Shown here piece after piece: positions 41,983 through 50,750 of a DNA stretch of 61,381 bases; the stretch's first letter is position 1, and every line of letters begins with the position of its first letter. This DNA is from Curtobacterium sp. MCBA15_008. GTDB taxonomy: Bacteria > Actinomycetota > Actinomycetes > Actinomycetales > Microbacteriaceae. The notes under the pieces were generated by a model. The model worked only from the letters and a program-made list of their open reading frames with translations, was not told where the DNA came from and did not search any database. The stretch lies in NCBI RefSeq assembly GCF_001865065.1, contig NZ_MJGN01000023.1, positions 93,574 through 154,954 on the forward strand. Reading direction: 5' to 3'. Position numbers and translations under genes: made by a program.

Positions 41983-42438
41983 TCAGCCGACCCGCTTGGC
42001 GTAGTACCGCAGCGTGGGGAAGTCGCCCGACGGGGTGCACCAGTCGGCGGGTCCGCGTCCGGTGAGGCACCAGCCGCGACGCTCGTAGAGCCGCCAGGCC
42101 GCCGGCGACTCCTCGGCCACGTCGAGGCGGACGTGGGTGCCGGGGGCGCCCCGCTCGGCGGCGTCGAGCAGGGCGTCGGCGATGCCCTTGCCCCGGTGTG
42201 CCGGGTCGACGAACAGCCGGGTCACCTCGGGCATGCGCCCGGGGGCGGGCACCGCGACGCCGACGTGTCCGACCACCCGGTCGTCGTCGGTCGCGACCCA
42301 GGCGGCGAGGAGTCCGTCGGGGGAGATCCAGTCGCGCGGGGCCTCCGGCCAGTCGGTCGGGTAGCCGACGCCGTACGCGCGCCGGAGGACCTCGACCAGG
42401 GGGTCGAGGTCGGTCTCGGCGCGCTCGTGGATCCGCAT
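41983..42438 (-). CDS. GNAT family N-acetyltransferase
   Basis: A 151-residue acetyltransferase with the acetyl-CoA motif A in VTRLFVDPAHRGKGIADALLDAA (R/Q-x-x-G-x-G/A form RGKGIA) and motif B in WRLYERRGWCLTG. The substrate cannot be predicted. ATG 42438 has TAGCGT 8 nt upstream. Co-directional with a second GNAT gene. Confidence 0.9.
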   Translation of the reverse strand: MRIHERAETDLDPLVEVLRRAYGVGYPTDWPEAPRDWISPDGLLAAWVATDDDRVVGHVGVAVPAPGRMPEVTRLFVDPAHRGKGIADALLDAAERGAPGTHVRLDVAEESPAAWRLYERRGWCLTGRGPADWCTPSGDFPTLRYYAKRVG

Positions 42439-42496
42439 CTCGTCGGACGCTATCGGACGGCGGCGCCGGATGGTCAGTGTCCGGCGAGACGGGTGC

Positions 42497-42994
42497 TCAG
42501 AGATCCAGCGCCATGTGCACGTCGGCGCGGACGTAGGGGCTCGGTGCGACCTCGTCGTGGCCGAGGTGCCGGAAGCCGAACGCCTCGTACAGGTGCACGG
42601 CGCTGGCGAGTCGCGCGTTGCTCTCGAGCACGACCCGGTGCGCCCCGAGCGCGCGGGCCCGGTCGAGTGCGGCGGCGATGAGCTTCCGGCCGGTGCCGTG
42701 GCCCTGGTGGTCGGGCGAGACGGCCATCTTCACGAGCTCGAACACGCCGGGGGCGACCAGGGCGATCCCGATGCACCCGATGACCGGGCCGTCGTCGCCG
42801 AGGCGGGCGACGAAGGCGGCGCCACCCGGTTCGACGATCTGGCCGACCGGGTCGCCGAGGAGCGCGCGGTCGGCGTCCTCGAGGGTGAAGAAGCGGCTGA
42901 TCCAGTCCTCGTTGAGGGCCCGGAAGGCGTCGGCGTCGGCGGCGGAGGCGATGTCTTCGATGGTGAGCGAGTCAGAGGCAGTGGCGTCGGGCAT
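42497..42994 (-). CDS. GNAT family N-acetyltransferase
   Basis: A 165-residue GNAT: LTIEDIASAADADAFRALNEDWI, VIGCIGIALVAPGVFELVKMAVSPDHQGHGTGRKLIAAAL holding acetyl-CoA motif A (QGHGTG), and VHLYEAFGFRHLG as motif B. A tail DVHMALDL fits the family. It is divergent from the LysR gene, 68 nt away, and so may be its target. The substrate is unknown. Confidence 0.9.
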   Translation of the reverse strand: MPDATASDSLTIEDIASAADADAFRALNEDWISRFFTLEDADRALLGDPVGQIVEPGGAAFVARLGDDGPVIGCIGIALVAPGVFELVKMAVSPDHQGHGTGRKLIAAALDRARALGAHRVVLESNARLASAVHLYEAFGFRHLGHDEVAPSPYVRADVHMALDL

Positions 42995-43062
42995 GGTCCC
43001 ATCTTCGAGCGCCGTTCGTACTCCGTCCAATACTCGTTCGCGCAGATCGATACGCTGCGTGC

Positions 43063-43950
43063 ATGGATCGTGCACCCGAGGTCGACCTCCGGCAGCTGCG
43101 GGCGTTCCTCGCCGTCGCCGACGAACTGCACTTCGGTCGAGCCGCCGAGTCCCTCCGCATCGCACAGCCGGCGCTCTCGCAGCAGATCCGCCGCACCGAA
43201 CGGGCACTCGGCGTCGACCTGTTCGTCCGGACCTCCCGGAGCGTCGCGCTCACGCCGGCCGGTCGGGTGCTGCAGGGTCGAGCACGCTCGCTGCTCGCCC
43301 AGGCGCGGCGCGACCTCGACGAGACCGTCCGGGTCGGTCGGGGCGAGGTCGGTCGGCTCGACGTCGGCTTCGTGGTGTCCGCGCTGCCGCTCGGTCCGAT
43401 CGAGCGCGTGCAGGCCTTCCGGGAGCGCTACCCGCTCGTCCGGGTCGAACTCACCGAGGGGTACTCGTCGCAGCTGCTCGCCCGCATCGTCCGCGGTGAG
43501 CTCGACCTGGCGGTCGTGCGCGACCCCGATCCGGACCCGGCCGTCCGGCTCCTGCCGTTCCGGACCGAACGGTTCGTCGCGGCCGTCCCACGCGGTCACC
43601 GGCTCGCCGGCCGGGCGTCGATCCGCGGTGCGGAGCTGCTCGACGACCCGTTCGTGTTCTTCCCGCCCGAGGCCGGTGCCGTCGCGACCGAGCGGAACCT
43701 CGCGCCCGTGGTGTCCGGCGGTCGTCGGCCCGTGGTCGTGCAGGAGGCCACCACGTGGGCGACCGTCCTGCACCTGGTCGGTGCCGGCCTCGGTGTCACG
43801 GTCGCGCCCGAGAGCGCCACGCTCGCGGCGCCCGACACCGTGGTGCTCCTCCCGCTCGACGGCGACGAACACCGGAGCGAGCTGGCCTGGGCGTCCCGTG
43901 CCGGAGACGACCGCGAGATCCTGCGGAACTTCGTCGCCGCGACCGAGTGA
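43063..43950 (+). CDS. LysR family transcriptional regulator
   Basis: A 295-residue LysR regulator: N-terminal winged helix (LRQLRAFLAVADELHFGRAAE, IAQPALSQQIRRTERALGVDLF) and a periplasmic-binding-protein-like effector domain (LDVGFVVSALPLGPIERV). The DNA-binding pattern and VRVELTEGYSSQLL recall regulators of aromatic catabolism, but no such genes adjoin. TACGCT lies 6 nt before ATG 43063 (leaderless). The divergent GNAT gene at 42994 is the obvious local target. Confidence 0.93.
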   Translation: MDRAPEVDLRQLRAFLAVADELHFGRAAESLRIAQPALSQQIRRTERALGVDLFVRTSRSVALTPAGRVLQGRARSLLAQARRDLDETVRVGRGEVGRLDVGFVVSALPLGPIERVQAFRERYPLVRVELTEGYSSQLLARIVRGELDLAVVRDPDPDPAVRLLPFRTERFVAAVPRGHRLAGRASIRGAELLDDPFVFFPPEAGAVATERNLAPVVSGGRRPVVVQEATTWATVLHLVGAGLGVTVAPESATLAAPDTVVLLPLDGDEHRSELAWASRAGDDREILRNFVAATE

Positions 43951-43983
43951 CGCGGTCGCGCGCGCGGCTCACGCGCGCGCTGC

Positions 43984-44238
43984 TCAGCTGAGCGGCAGCA
44001 CCGGCGCGCGCTGGTCCCCGAGCTCGTCCTCGCGCCAGGGTCGCGATCCGCGCAGGGTCAGGCCGAGCTGTGCGAGCACGAACCCCACGTGCGGTTCGAC
44101 GTCGGGGTCCCACGGCCCCTCGACCCCGAGACCGAAGGCGCCGAGTTCGTCGTCGGCCTCGTCGCGCAGGGTGAGCCGCCACCGTCCGTCGCCGAGCTCC
44201 TCGACCACGGCCCAGCGGGCACTGCCGAACCGGCTCAC
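43984..44238 (-). CDS. Small hypothetical protein downstream of the FBP-domain gene
   Basis: An 84-residue protein, MSRFGSARWAVVEELGDGRWRL at the start, then ELGAFGLGVEGPWDPDVEPHV. GTG 44238 overlaps the stop of the preceding FBP-domain gene (GTGA), so the two are translationally coupled. No family recognised; a soluble beta-rich fold is likely. Confidence 0.65.
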   Translation of the reverse strand: MSRFGSARWAVVEELGDGRWRLTLRDEADDELGAFGLGVEGPWDPDVEPHVGFVLAQLGLTLRGSRPWREDELGDQRAPVLPLS

Positions 44239-44717
44239 GCCGTCTTCATGATGTCCGCGGTGAAGTTGCGGATGCGTCCCAGCAGCGCCTCGCCGCGCAT
44301 GGCGATGGTGGCGGGCGGGTTGAGGTGCGGCGGCGCCGTGCGGATGAGCATCGGGCAGCCGAGGTCCTCGCAGATGTAGGTGCCGATCGTGTTGCCGTTC
44401 CGCCCGGACTCGCCAGCGCGTGACGCCGAGAACAACCGCACCTGCGTGGCGGGCTGCGGGGAGTGGCAGAACGAGCACATCGCGGCGATGCCGGGACGGA
44501 GCGATCCGCCGGCGGAGCGCACGACGATGCCGACCGGGCGCTCGTCGATCCACGACACGATGTAGCCGCGGCGGGCGGCCTGCGGGTCACGCCAGCCGAG
44601 GAACTCGCGTTCGTCCCACAGCGTCTCGTGCAGGCCGGGGATGGGCAGCTGGGCGAGCTCGTCCGGGGTGGCGTTGACGAACGACGAACGGATGTCTGAT
44701 TCGGTCAGTGGCTTCAC
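44235..44717 (-). CDS. FBP domain-containing protein (elongation factor G-binding type zinc finger)
   Basis: A 160-residue protein matching the C-terminal treble-clef domain of FusB-type, EF-G-binding proteins. Zinc ligands C81 and C84 (MCSFCHSP) and C116 and C121 (ICEDLGCP) are present. FusB family members release EF-G from stalled ribosomes and can give fusidic acid resistance; actinobacterial stand-alone FBP proteins are uncharacterised. The start is GTG 44717. Confidence 0.85.
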   Translation of the reverse strand: MKPLTESDIRSSFVNATPDELAQLPIPGLHETLWDEREFLGWRDPQAARRGYIVSWIDERPVGIVVRSAGGSLRPGIAAMCSFCHSPQPATQVRLFSASRAGESGRNGNTIGTYICEDLGCPMLIRTAPPHLNPPATIAMRGEALLGRIRNFTADIMKTA

Positions 44718-44756
44718 GGTCCGTTCACCCTATGCCTCGCCTCCGACACGGGCTAC

Positions 44757-45497
44757 TCAGGACGACAGACGGGAGGCGCGGATCGCCCCGAGCGCGCTGG
44801 TCTCGTCCGCCACGAGCACCGCTCGACGCAGGGCGTCCCGCCCCACCCGGCGGGCCGCCGCGTCGTCGGCCGCGAACTCCACGAGCACGCGCGTCGAGCG
44901 CGCCATGGCGCGCGCACCGGGGACCCACGGGACCGCACGCTCGATCGACTCGGCGATGCCGACCGCGACCGCGTGGCGCTGGGTCAGGTGCGCTCGTTCG
45001 TGGGCGACCACGGCCTCCAGTTCGTCGGTCCGCAGACGGTCCGCGAGCCCTGTGCTGACGAGCACCCCGCCGGACCGACCGGGGACGGCGCACGCCAGTG
45101 CGTGCTCGGCCTCGACGACGGCCACCGGGGTACCGTCGATCTCGCGGTGGGGTGCCGCGCCGGAGCGCATCGCCTCGCGCACGGCTTCGTGCTCGGGGCC
45201 CGGACGGACCCGGACGGCGATGACGAAGGCGAGGACGGCGAGCAGGGCGACCCCGATGTTGAGCCCGTGCGTGGGGGAGTCCCCGAGCCCGAACGGATCG
45301 GCGATCGGCCGGTTCGCCAGGACGACGAGCGTGATGCCGGCGATGAAGCCGACGACACCGAGCAGGACGGCGACCGACCAGGACACGAGGGCCGTGCGCG
45401 GTCGGTCGATGGTCCAGGCGGAGCGGGTCAGGAACCGGGGCGCGAGGACCACGACCGCGAGGGCGAGCGCGATGAGGACGACTCCGGTGACGACCAC
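44757..45497 (-). CDS. M56 family metallopeptidase (BlaR1-like, no sensor domain)
   Basis: A 246-residue membrane zinc protease. Three spans near residues 3-21, 37-60 and 80-97 precede the catalytic site VVAHERAHLTQRH (HExxH) with a Glu in LVEFAADDAAARR. No beta-lactam sensor domain is attached. It follows the BlaI gene by 13 nt, so the pair should work like BlaI/BlaR1: the protease relieves BlaI repression on a signal. The last ten codons include a GGAGGCGCGG repeat arm (44768-44781). Confidence 0.9.
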   Translation of the reverse strand: MVVTGVVLIALALAVVVLAPRFLTRSAWTIDRPRTALVSWSVAVLLGVVGFIAGITLVVLANRPIADPFGLGDSPTHGLNIGVALLAVLAFVIAVRVRPGPEHEAVREAMRSGAAPHREIDGTPVAVVEAEHALACAVPGRSGGVLVSTGLADRLRTDELEAVVAHERAHLTQRHAVAVGIAESIERAVPWVPGARAMARSTRVLVEFAADDAAARRVGRDALRRAVLVADETSALGAIRASRLSS

Positions 45498-45510
45498 GGC
45501 GACCGGTCCG

Positions 45511-45897
45511 TCAGGAGCGCGACCGGGCGTCGAGCGCGCGGCGGAGCACGTCGAGGTCGTCGGAGGCGAGGGACCCGGTGAACTGCAGCAGGGCGGCCTC
45601 GCGGTCGGTCGCCGCGGCGAGCGCGTTCGACATGAGGGACGCCGTCTGTTCCTCGCGGCTGTTCGACGCCCGGAACGTCAGCGGGGCGTCGTCGTGCTCC
45701 TGGCGGTCCACCTGGCCCTTGCGGCCGAGGCGGTCGAGCACGGTGAGGACGGTCGTCAGCGCGGGGCGGGGCTCGGGGAAGGCGTCGAGCACCTGGCGGG
45801 CCGTGAGCCCCGCGTCCGAGGTCTCGGCGGCGGACCAGAGCGCGTCGAGCACCGCCTGCTCGAGCTGGCCACGGGGGCGCGATCGCTGTCCTGCCAC
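45511..45897 (-). CDS. BlaI/MecI/CopY family transcriptional repressor
   Basis: A 128-residue BlaI-type repressor: winged helix LEQAVLDALWSAAETSDAGLTARQVLDAF and PALTTVLTVLDRLGRKGQVDRQEH, followed by a dimerisation helix. GTG 45897 lies 6 nt after TAGAAT, indicating a leaderless mRNA. It precedes the M56 protease gene, its presumed antagonist. The regulated target besides the pair itself is unknown; no beta-lactamase gene is in the window. Confidence 0.93.
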   Translation of the reverse strand: MAGQRSRPRGQLEQAVLDALWSAAETSDAGLTARQVLDAFPEPRPALTTVLTVLDRLGRKGQVDRQEHDDAPLTFRASNSREEQTASLMSNALAAATDREAALLQFTGSLASDDLDVLRRALDARSRS

Positions 45898-45958
45898 CCG
45901 GGCATTCTACGAGACGTCGAACCGTGGCACACGACACATGCCCGTAACGCGGGCTGGG

Positions 45959-46190
45959 TATGCTCGTGCGCGGACAACTGAACACCGGCCGACCATCCGT
46001 CGCGGGAGACGTCGTGCAGTGCCCCGGCACACGCACGGCACCGAAGGAGCAACCTCCCCGTCAATCTCTCAGGTCCAACACCGCCACGGGCAGGCCACTC
46101 TGAAAAGCAGACGCAGTGCGTCTCGCCCACGGTGAAAGCCGCCGGACCTCACGGGCCGCGGTGAAACTCTCAGGCACATGACAGAGGGGG
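45959..46190 (+). promoter_or_regulatory. Promoter and tandem glycine riboswitch upstream of gcvT
   Basis: TATGCT (45959-45964) is a likely -10. The first aptamer (about 46001-46086) has CCGAAGGAGCAA and AATCTCTCAGG; the second (about 46093-46190) has ACGGTGAAAGCC and GAAACTCTCAGG, the paired signatures of glycine riboswitches. CCACTCTG and CAGAGGGG close the second aptamer. Glycine binding normally turns on gcv expression. Confidence 0.93.
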
Positions 46191-46197
46191 AGTTCCG

Positions 46198-46216
46198 CCC
46201 GACGACGGTCGTCGGG
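46198..46216 (+). promoter_or_regulatory. Hairpin between glycine aptamers and gcvT (candidate expression platform)
   Basis: CCCGACGAC and GTCGTCGGG flank one G, giving a compact stem-loop 12 nt before the gcvT AGGAG site. It may be the switchable terminator or sequestering hairpin; the pairing alternative was not worked out. Confidence 0.5.
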
Positions 46217-46243
46217 TCCTGTCGATGCCAGGAGAACTCCGCC

Positions 46244-47347
46244 ATGCGTTCGTCCCCCCTCGAAGCCGCGCACGAAGCCGCCGGTGCCACGTTCACCGAC
46301 TTCGCCGGCTACCGCATGCCGGTGCGGTACTCGTCCGACCTGGCCGAACACCACGCGGTGCGCCAGGCCGCCGGGGTGTTCGACCTGTCGCACATGGCCG
46401 AGATCGGCGTCACCGGCCCGGGCGCCGTGCCGTACCTCGACCACGCGCTCGCCGGCTCGTTCGGCGCCATGCCGGTCGGCCGTGCTAAGTACTCCCTGCT
46501 GCTCGCCGAGGACGGCGGGATCCTGGACGACCTCGTCGTCTACCGCACGGAGGAGGACGTCTTCCTCGTCGTCGCGAACGCGTCGAACCGACAGGTCGCG
46601 GTCGACGCCCTGACCGCTCGCGCCGACGGGTTCGACGTCGAGGTCTCGGACGACTCCGACACCACGGCGCTGGTCGCCGTGCAGGGCCCCGCCGCCGCCG
46701 GCACGCTCGACGCCCTCGTCGTCGCGGACCGGTTGCAGCCCGAGACCCCGCTCGACGAACTCGGCTACTACCGGGTCCTGCACGCGCTGTTCGACGGCGC
46801 CGACGTCCTGGTGGCACGCACCGGCTACACCGGCGAGGACGGCTTCGAGGTCTACAGCGACCCCGCGGTCGCCACCGAGATCTGGGACGCGATCCTCGAG
46901 GCCGGGGCCGACCGTGGCGTCGTGCCGGCCGGACTCGCGGCGCGTGACACTCTGCGGCTCGAAGCCGGCATGCCCCTCTACGGGCACGAGCTCGGCACCG
47001 ACGTCCGTCCGGCGCAGGCCGGGCTCGGCCGCGTCGTCGCGAAGGACGGCGACTTCGTCGGGGCGGAGGGGGTCACTCCGGCAGAGGACGCCCGCGTGCT
47101 GATCGGCCTGGTCACCGAGGGCCGTCGTGCGCCGCGTGCCGGCTACGACGTCGTGCACGACGGCGTCGTCGTCGGCTCCATCACCTCCGGCGCCCTCTCG
47201 CCGACGCTCGGTCACCCCGTCGCCATGGCCTTCGTCGACCCGTCACTCGCCACCGAGGGGCAACTCCTCCACATCGACGTCCGCGGCACGGCCATCCCCA
47301 GCACCGTCACCGCGTTCCCCTTCTACCGCCGCACTCCGAAAGGCTGA
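46244..47347 (+). CDS. gcvT: Glycine cleavage system aminomethyltransferase (T-protein)
   Basis: GcvT transfers the methylene group from the H-protein aminomethyl arm to tetrahydrofolate and releases ammonia. The 367-residue product has [41 protein letters not shown], the folate-site region [14 protein letters not shown] and [15 protein letters not shown] use ATG 46244, which AGGAG precedes; an in-frame ATG at 46178 lies inside the second riboswitch aptamer. First gene of gcvT-gcvH-gcvP. Confidence 0.95.
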   Translation: MRSSPLEAAHEAAGATFTDFAGYRMPVRYSSDLAEHHAVRQAAGVFDLSHMAEIGVTGPGAVPYLDHALAGSFGAMPVGRAKYSLLLAEDGGILDDLVVYRTEEDVFLVVANASNRQVAVDALTARADGFDVEVSDDSDTTALVAVQGPAAAGTLDALVVADRLQPETPLDELGYYRVLHALFDGADVLVARTGYTGEDGFEVYSDPAVATEIWDAILEAGADRGVVPAGLAARDTLRLEAGMPLYGHELGTDVRPAQAGLGRVVAKDGDFVGAEGVTPAEDARVLIGLVTEGRRAPRAGYDVVHDGVVVGSITSGALSPTLGHPVAMAFVDPSLATEGQLLHIDVRGTAIPSTVTAFPFYRRTPKG

Positions 47348-47351
47348 TCCC

Positions 47352-47729
47352 GTGACCGACCAGACCGCACTCCAGTACACCGCCGACCACGAGTGGCTGC
47401 TCGTCGAGGGCGACACCGTCACCGTCGGCATCACGGACCACGCCGCCGAGCAGCTCGGGGACGTCGTCTACGTCGAGCTCCCCGCGGTGGGGACCGCCAC
47501 GACCGCCGGCGAGCAGATCGGCGAGATCGAGTCGACCAAGAGCGTCGGCGAGCTGTTCGCCCCGATCGAGGGCGAGGTCGTCGCGATCAACGACGCCGTC
47601 GTCGACGCGCCCGACACCGTCAACCAGGACCCGTTCGGCACCGGCTGGCTCGTGAAGATCAAGGTCGAGGGCACCTCCTTCCCCGAGGACCTGATGGACC
47701 ACGACGCGTACCGGGCGTCCATCGCATGA
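47352..47729 (+). CDS. gcvH: Glycine cleavage system H-protein
   Basis: The lipoyl carrier of the glycine cleavage complex. The 125-residue product has [13 protein letters not shown] and the lipoylation site K63 in [13 protein letters not shown], with [10 protein letters not shown] near the end. GTG 47352 is 5 nt after the gcvT stop; its own stop overlaps gcvP by 4 nt. Length is normal. Confidence 0.96.
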   Translation: MTDQTALQYTADHEWLLVEGDTVTVGITDHAAEQLGDVVYVELPAVGTATTAGEQIGEIESTKSVGELFAPIEGEVVAINDAVVDAPDTVNQDPFGTGWLVKIKVEGTSFPEDLMDHDAYRASIA

Positions 47730-50665
47730 CCGGCTCGACCACGCCCCAGGGGCACGAGAACCTGCAGACCACCTTCGCCGACCGTCACATCGGCACGACC
47801 CCGGCCGACCAGCAGACGATGCTCGACGCCGTCGGGCAGCCCACGCTCGACGCCCTGGTCCGCGCGGCCATCCCGGAGTCGATCCACGCCGCTCCGGCGA
47901 CCCGGTCGTCGATCCCCGCTGCCGTGGGCGAGACCGAGGCGCTCGCCGAACTCCGTGCCAAGGCCGGCCGCAACACCGTCCGTCGCGCCATGATCGGCCT
48001 CGGCTACCACGGCACCCACACCCCGGCCGTGATCCAGCGGAACGTGCTCGAGAACCCGAGCTGGTACACGGCCTACACGCCGTACCAGCCGGAGATCTCG
48101 CAGGGCCGGCTCGAAGCGCTCATCAACTTCCAGACGATGGTGTCCGACCTGACCGGCATGGCGACCGCCGGCGCATCGATGCTCGATGAGGGCACGGCCG
48201 TGGTCGAGGGCATGCTCCTCGCCCGCCGCGCGTCGAAGGTCAAGGGCGACGCGTTCCTCATCGACGCCGACCTCCTGCCGCAGACCCGCGCGCTGCTCGA
48301 CCACCGTGCCGACGCCGTGGGCATCACGCTGCGCGCGTTCGACGCTGCCGACGGCCCGAGCGACGACCAGCTCGACGGTGCGTTCGGCGTCATCGTGCAG
48401 TACCCGGGCGCCTCGGGCAGCATCGTCGACCCGTCGTCCGTCATCGAGCGGGTCCACGCCGGCGGCGGCATCGCGGTCGTCGCCGCCGACCTGCTCGCGA
48501 TGACGCTCCTCGCCAGCCCGGGTGACCTCGGTGCCGACGTCGCCGTGGGGACGAGCCAGCGCTTCGGCGTCCCGCTCGGCTTCGGCGGCCCGCACGCCGG
48601 GTACCTCGCCGTCCGCGCCGGACTCGAGCGCCAGCTGCCCGGCCGGCTCGTCGGGGTGTCCTTCGACGCCGACGGGCAGATGGCCTACCGCCTCAGCCTG
48701 CAGACCCGCGAGCAGCACATCCGTCGCGAGAAGGCGACGAGCAACATCTGCACCGCGCAGGTCCTGCTCGCCGTCATGGCCTCGATGTACGCGGTCTACC
48801 ACGGGCCCGAGGGCCTGCGCTTCATCGCCGGACGCGTCGCACGCACGACCGGTGCGCTCGCCGCGGCTGCGCAGGACGCCGGACTCGAGCTCGTCCACGA
48901 CGCCTACTTCGACACGCTGACCCTGCGGGCAGCCGGCCGCGCCGGGGCGATCGTCGCCGCCGCGCAGGACGCCGACTACCTGCTGCGCCAGGTCGACGAG
49001 GACACGTTCCAGCTGTCCGTCGACGAGACGACCACGCCGGACGACGTCGCCGCCCTGGCGGGCGTGTTCGGCGCCGTGGACGTGACCGTCCCCGCGACCG
49101 AGACCGCCGTGCGCGACGCGGCCACGGGCCTCCCGTCCGCCCTGCAGCGCGAGAGCGACTACCTGACGCACCCCGTGTTCAGCGCGCACCGCAGCGAGAC
49201 CCGCATGATGCGGTACCTCAAGCACCTCGCCGACAAGGACTACGCGCTCGACCGCGGCATGATCCCGCTCGGCAGCTGCACGATGAAGCTCAACGCGGCG
49301 ACCGAGATGGCGGCGGTCACCTGGCCGGAGTTCGCGAACGTGCACCCCTTCGCGCCGCGCGAGGACGTCGTCGGCTACCTCGACATGATCGGCGACCTCG
49401 AGACCTGGCTGGCCGAGGTCACCGGGTACGACACCGTCTCGCTGCAGCCGAACGCCGGCAGCCAGGGGGAACTCGCCGGGCTCCTCGCCATCCGCGGGTA
49501 CCACCTGGCGCACGGCGACGACGCCCGCACGGTCTGCCTCATCCCGTCCAGCGCACACGGCACGAACGCGGCGTCGGCGGTCCTCGCCGGCATGAAGGTC
49601 GTGGTCGTGGCGTGCGACGAGAACGGCAACGTCGACCTCGACGACCTCCGGGCGAAGACGACGCAGCACGGCGACCAGCTCGCCGCGCTGATGATCACCT
49701 ACCCGTCGACGCACGGCGTGTACGAGCACGACATCCGTGAGATCTGCGACGCCGTGCACGACGCCGGCGGACAGGTCTACGTCGACGGCGCGAACCTCAA
49801 CGCGCTGCTCGGGCACGCCCGCTTCGGCGACTTCGGCGGGGACGTCTCGCACCTCAACCTGCACAAGACGTTCTGCATCCCGCACGGCGGCGGCGGCCCC
49901 GGTGTCGGCCCGGTCGCGGCGAAGTCGCACCTCGCGCCGTTCTTGCCCGGACACCCGTTCGCACAGGACGCCGACCGCCGACCCGGCTCCGTCACGGAGC
50001 CCGGTGCCGAGCGCGACGCACACGCCGGTGGCCCGGTCAGCGCCGCGCCGTACGGCAGCCCGAGCATCCTGCCGATCACCTGGACCTACGTCCGGATGAT
50101 GGGACTCGAGGGACTCACCCGCGCGACCGAGGCCGCCGTGCTCGGCGCGAACTACATCGCGGCCCGCCTGCGCGACTCGTTCCCGGTGCTCTACACGGGC
50201 GAGTCCGGCCTGGTCGCGCACGAGTGCATCCTCGACCTCCGTCCCCTCCGCGACAGCACGGGGATCACGGTGGACGACGTGGCCAAGCGCCTGGTCGACT
50301 ACGGCTTCCACGCCCCGACGATGTCCTTCCCGGTCGCCGGCACCCTGATGGTGGAGCCGACCGAGAGCGAGGACCTGGCCGAGCTCGACCGGTTCGTCGA
50401 CGCGATGCTCGCCATCCGGGCCGAGGCCTCGGCCGTCGAGCGGGGGGAGTGGCCGGCGGACGACAACCCGCTCGTGCACGCCCCGCACACGGCGTCGTCG
50501 GTGATCTCGGGCGAGTGGACGCACGCCTACACGCGGGAGCAGGCCGTGTACCCGCTGCCGGGCATCAGCGCGCGGAAGTACTGGCCGCCGGTGCGGCGGA
50601 TCGACCAGGCGTACGGGGACCGCAACCTGGTCTGCGCCTGCCCGCCGGTCGAGGCGTTCGCGTAG
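47726..50665 (+). CDS. gcvP: Glycine dehydrogenase (decarboxylating), P-protein, single chain
   Basis: GcvP decarboxylates glycine and passes the aminomethyl group to the H-protein lipoyl arm. This is the fused homodimer type of 979 residues: N-terminal half with [15 protein letters not shown]-terminal half with PLP lysine K714 in [20 protein letters not shown] 47726 overlaps the gcvH stop (ATGA). A full palindromic repeat (50701-50732) follows. The lipoamide dehydrogenase is not in the window. Confidence 0.96.
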   Translation: MTGSTTPQGHENLQTTFADRHIGTTPADQQTMLDAVGQPTLDALVRAAIPESIHAAPATRSSIPAAVGETEALAELRAKAGRNTVRRAMIGLGYHGTHTPAVIQRNVLENPSWYTAYTPYQPEISQGRLEALINFQTMVSDLTGMATAGASMLDEGTAVVEGMLLARRASKVKGDAFLIDADLLPQTRALLDHRADAVGITLRAFDAADGPSDDQLDGAFGVIVQYPGASGSIVDPSSVIERVHAGGGIAVVAADLLAMTLLASPGDLGADVAVGTSQRFGVPLGFGGPHAGYLAVRAGLERQLPGRLVGVSFDADGQMAYRLSLQTREQHIRREKATSNICTAQVLLAVMASMYAVYHGPEGLRFIAGRVARTTGALAAAAQDAGLELVHDAYFDTLTLRAAGRAGAIVAAAQDADYLLRQVDEDTFQLSVDETTTPDDVAALAGVFGAVDVTVPATETAVRDAATGLPSALQRESDYLTHPVFSAHRSETRMMRYLKHLADKDYALDRGMIPLGSCTMKLNAATEMAAVTWPEFANVHPFAPREDVVGYLDMIGDLETWLAEVTGYDTVSLQPNAGSQGELAGLLAIRGYHLAHGDDARTVCLIPSSAHGTNAASAVLAGMKVVVVACDENGNVDLDDLRAKTTQHGDQLAALMITYPSTHGVYEHDIREICDAVHDAGGQVYVDGANLNALLGHARFGDFGGDVSHLNLHKTFCIPHGGGGPGVGPVAAKSHLAPFLPGHPFAQDADRRPGSVTEPGAERDAHAGGPVSAAPYGSPSILPITWTYVRMMGLEGLTRATEAAVLGANYIAARLRDSFPVLYTGESGLVAHECILDLRPLRDSTGITVDDVAKRLVDYGFHAPTMSFPVAGTLMVEPTESEDLAELDRFVDAMLAIRAEASAVERGEWPADDNPLVHAPHTASSVISGEWTHAYTREQAVYPLPGISARKYWPPVRRIDQAYGDRNLVCACPPVEAFA

Positions 50666-50700
50666 CGATTCGCGTCCTCGACGCGACGAACGAGCAGACA

Positions 50701-50732
50701 GGAGGCGCGGTGCCAGCTGGCACCGCGCCTCC
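50701..50732. terminator. Palindromic repeat between gcvP and the S9 peptidase gene
   Basis: Perfect 32-nt palindrome with arms GGAGGCGCGGTGCCAG and complement, followed by CGTCCGTC. It is 36 nt beyond gcvP and 19 nt beyond the converging peptidase stop, so it can terminate both. Confidence 0.88.
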
Positions 50733-50750
50733 CGTCCGTCGTCAGTCCGG

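Noticed and set aside
45898..45960. BlaI operator dyad
   Set aside because: I looked for a TACNACATNTGTNGTA-type dyad upstream of blaI; only loose similarity (CTACGAGACGTCG) exists, too weak to report.
46178..46243. Upstream ATG of gcvT at 46178
   Set aside because: Lies inside the second glycine aptamer; the ATG at 46244 has AGGAG and matches the family N-terminus.
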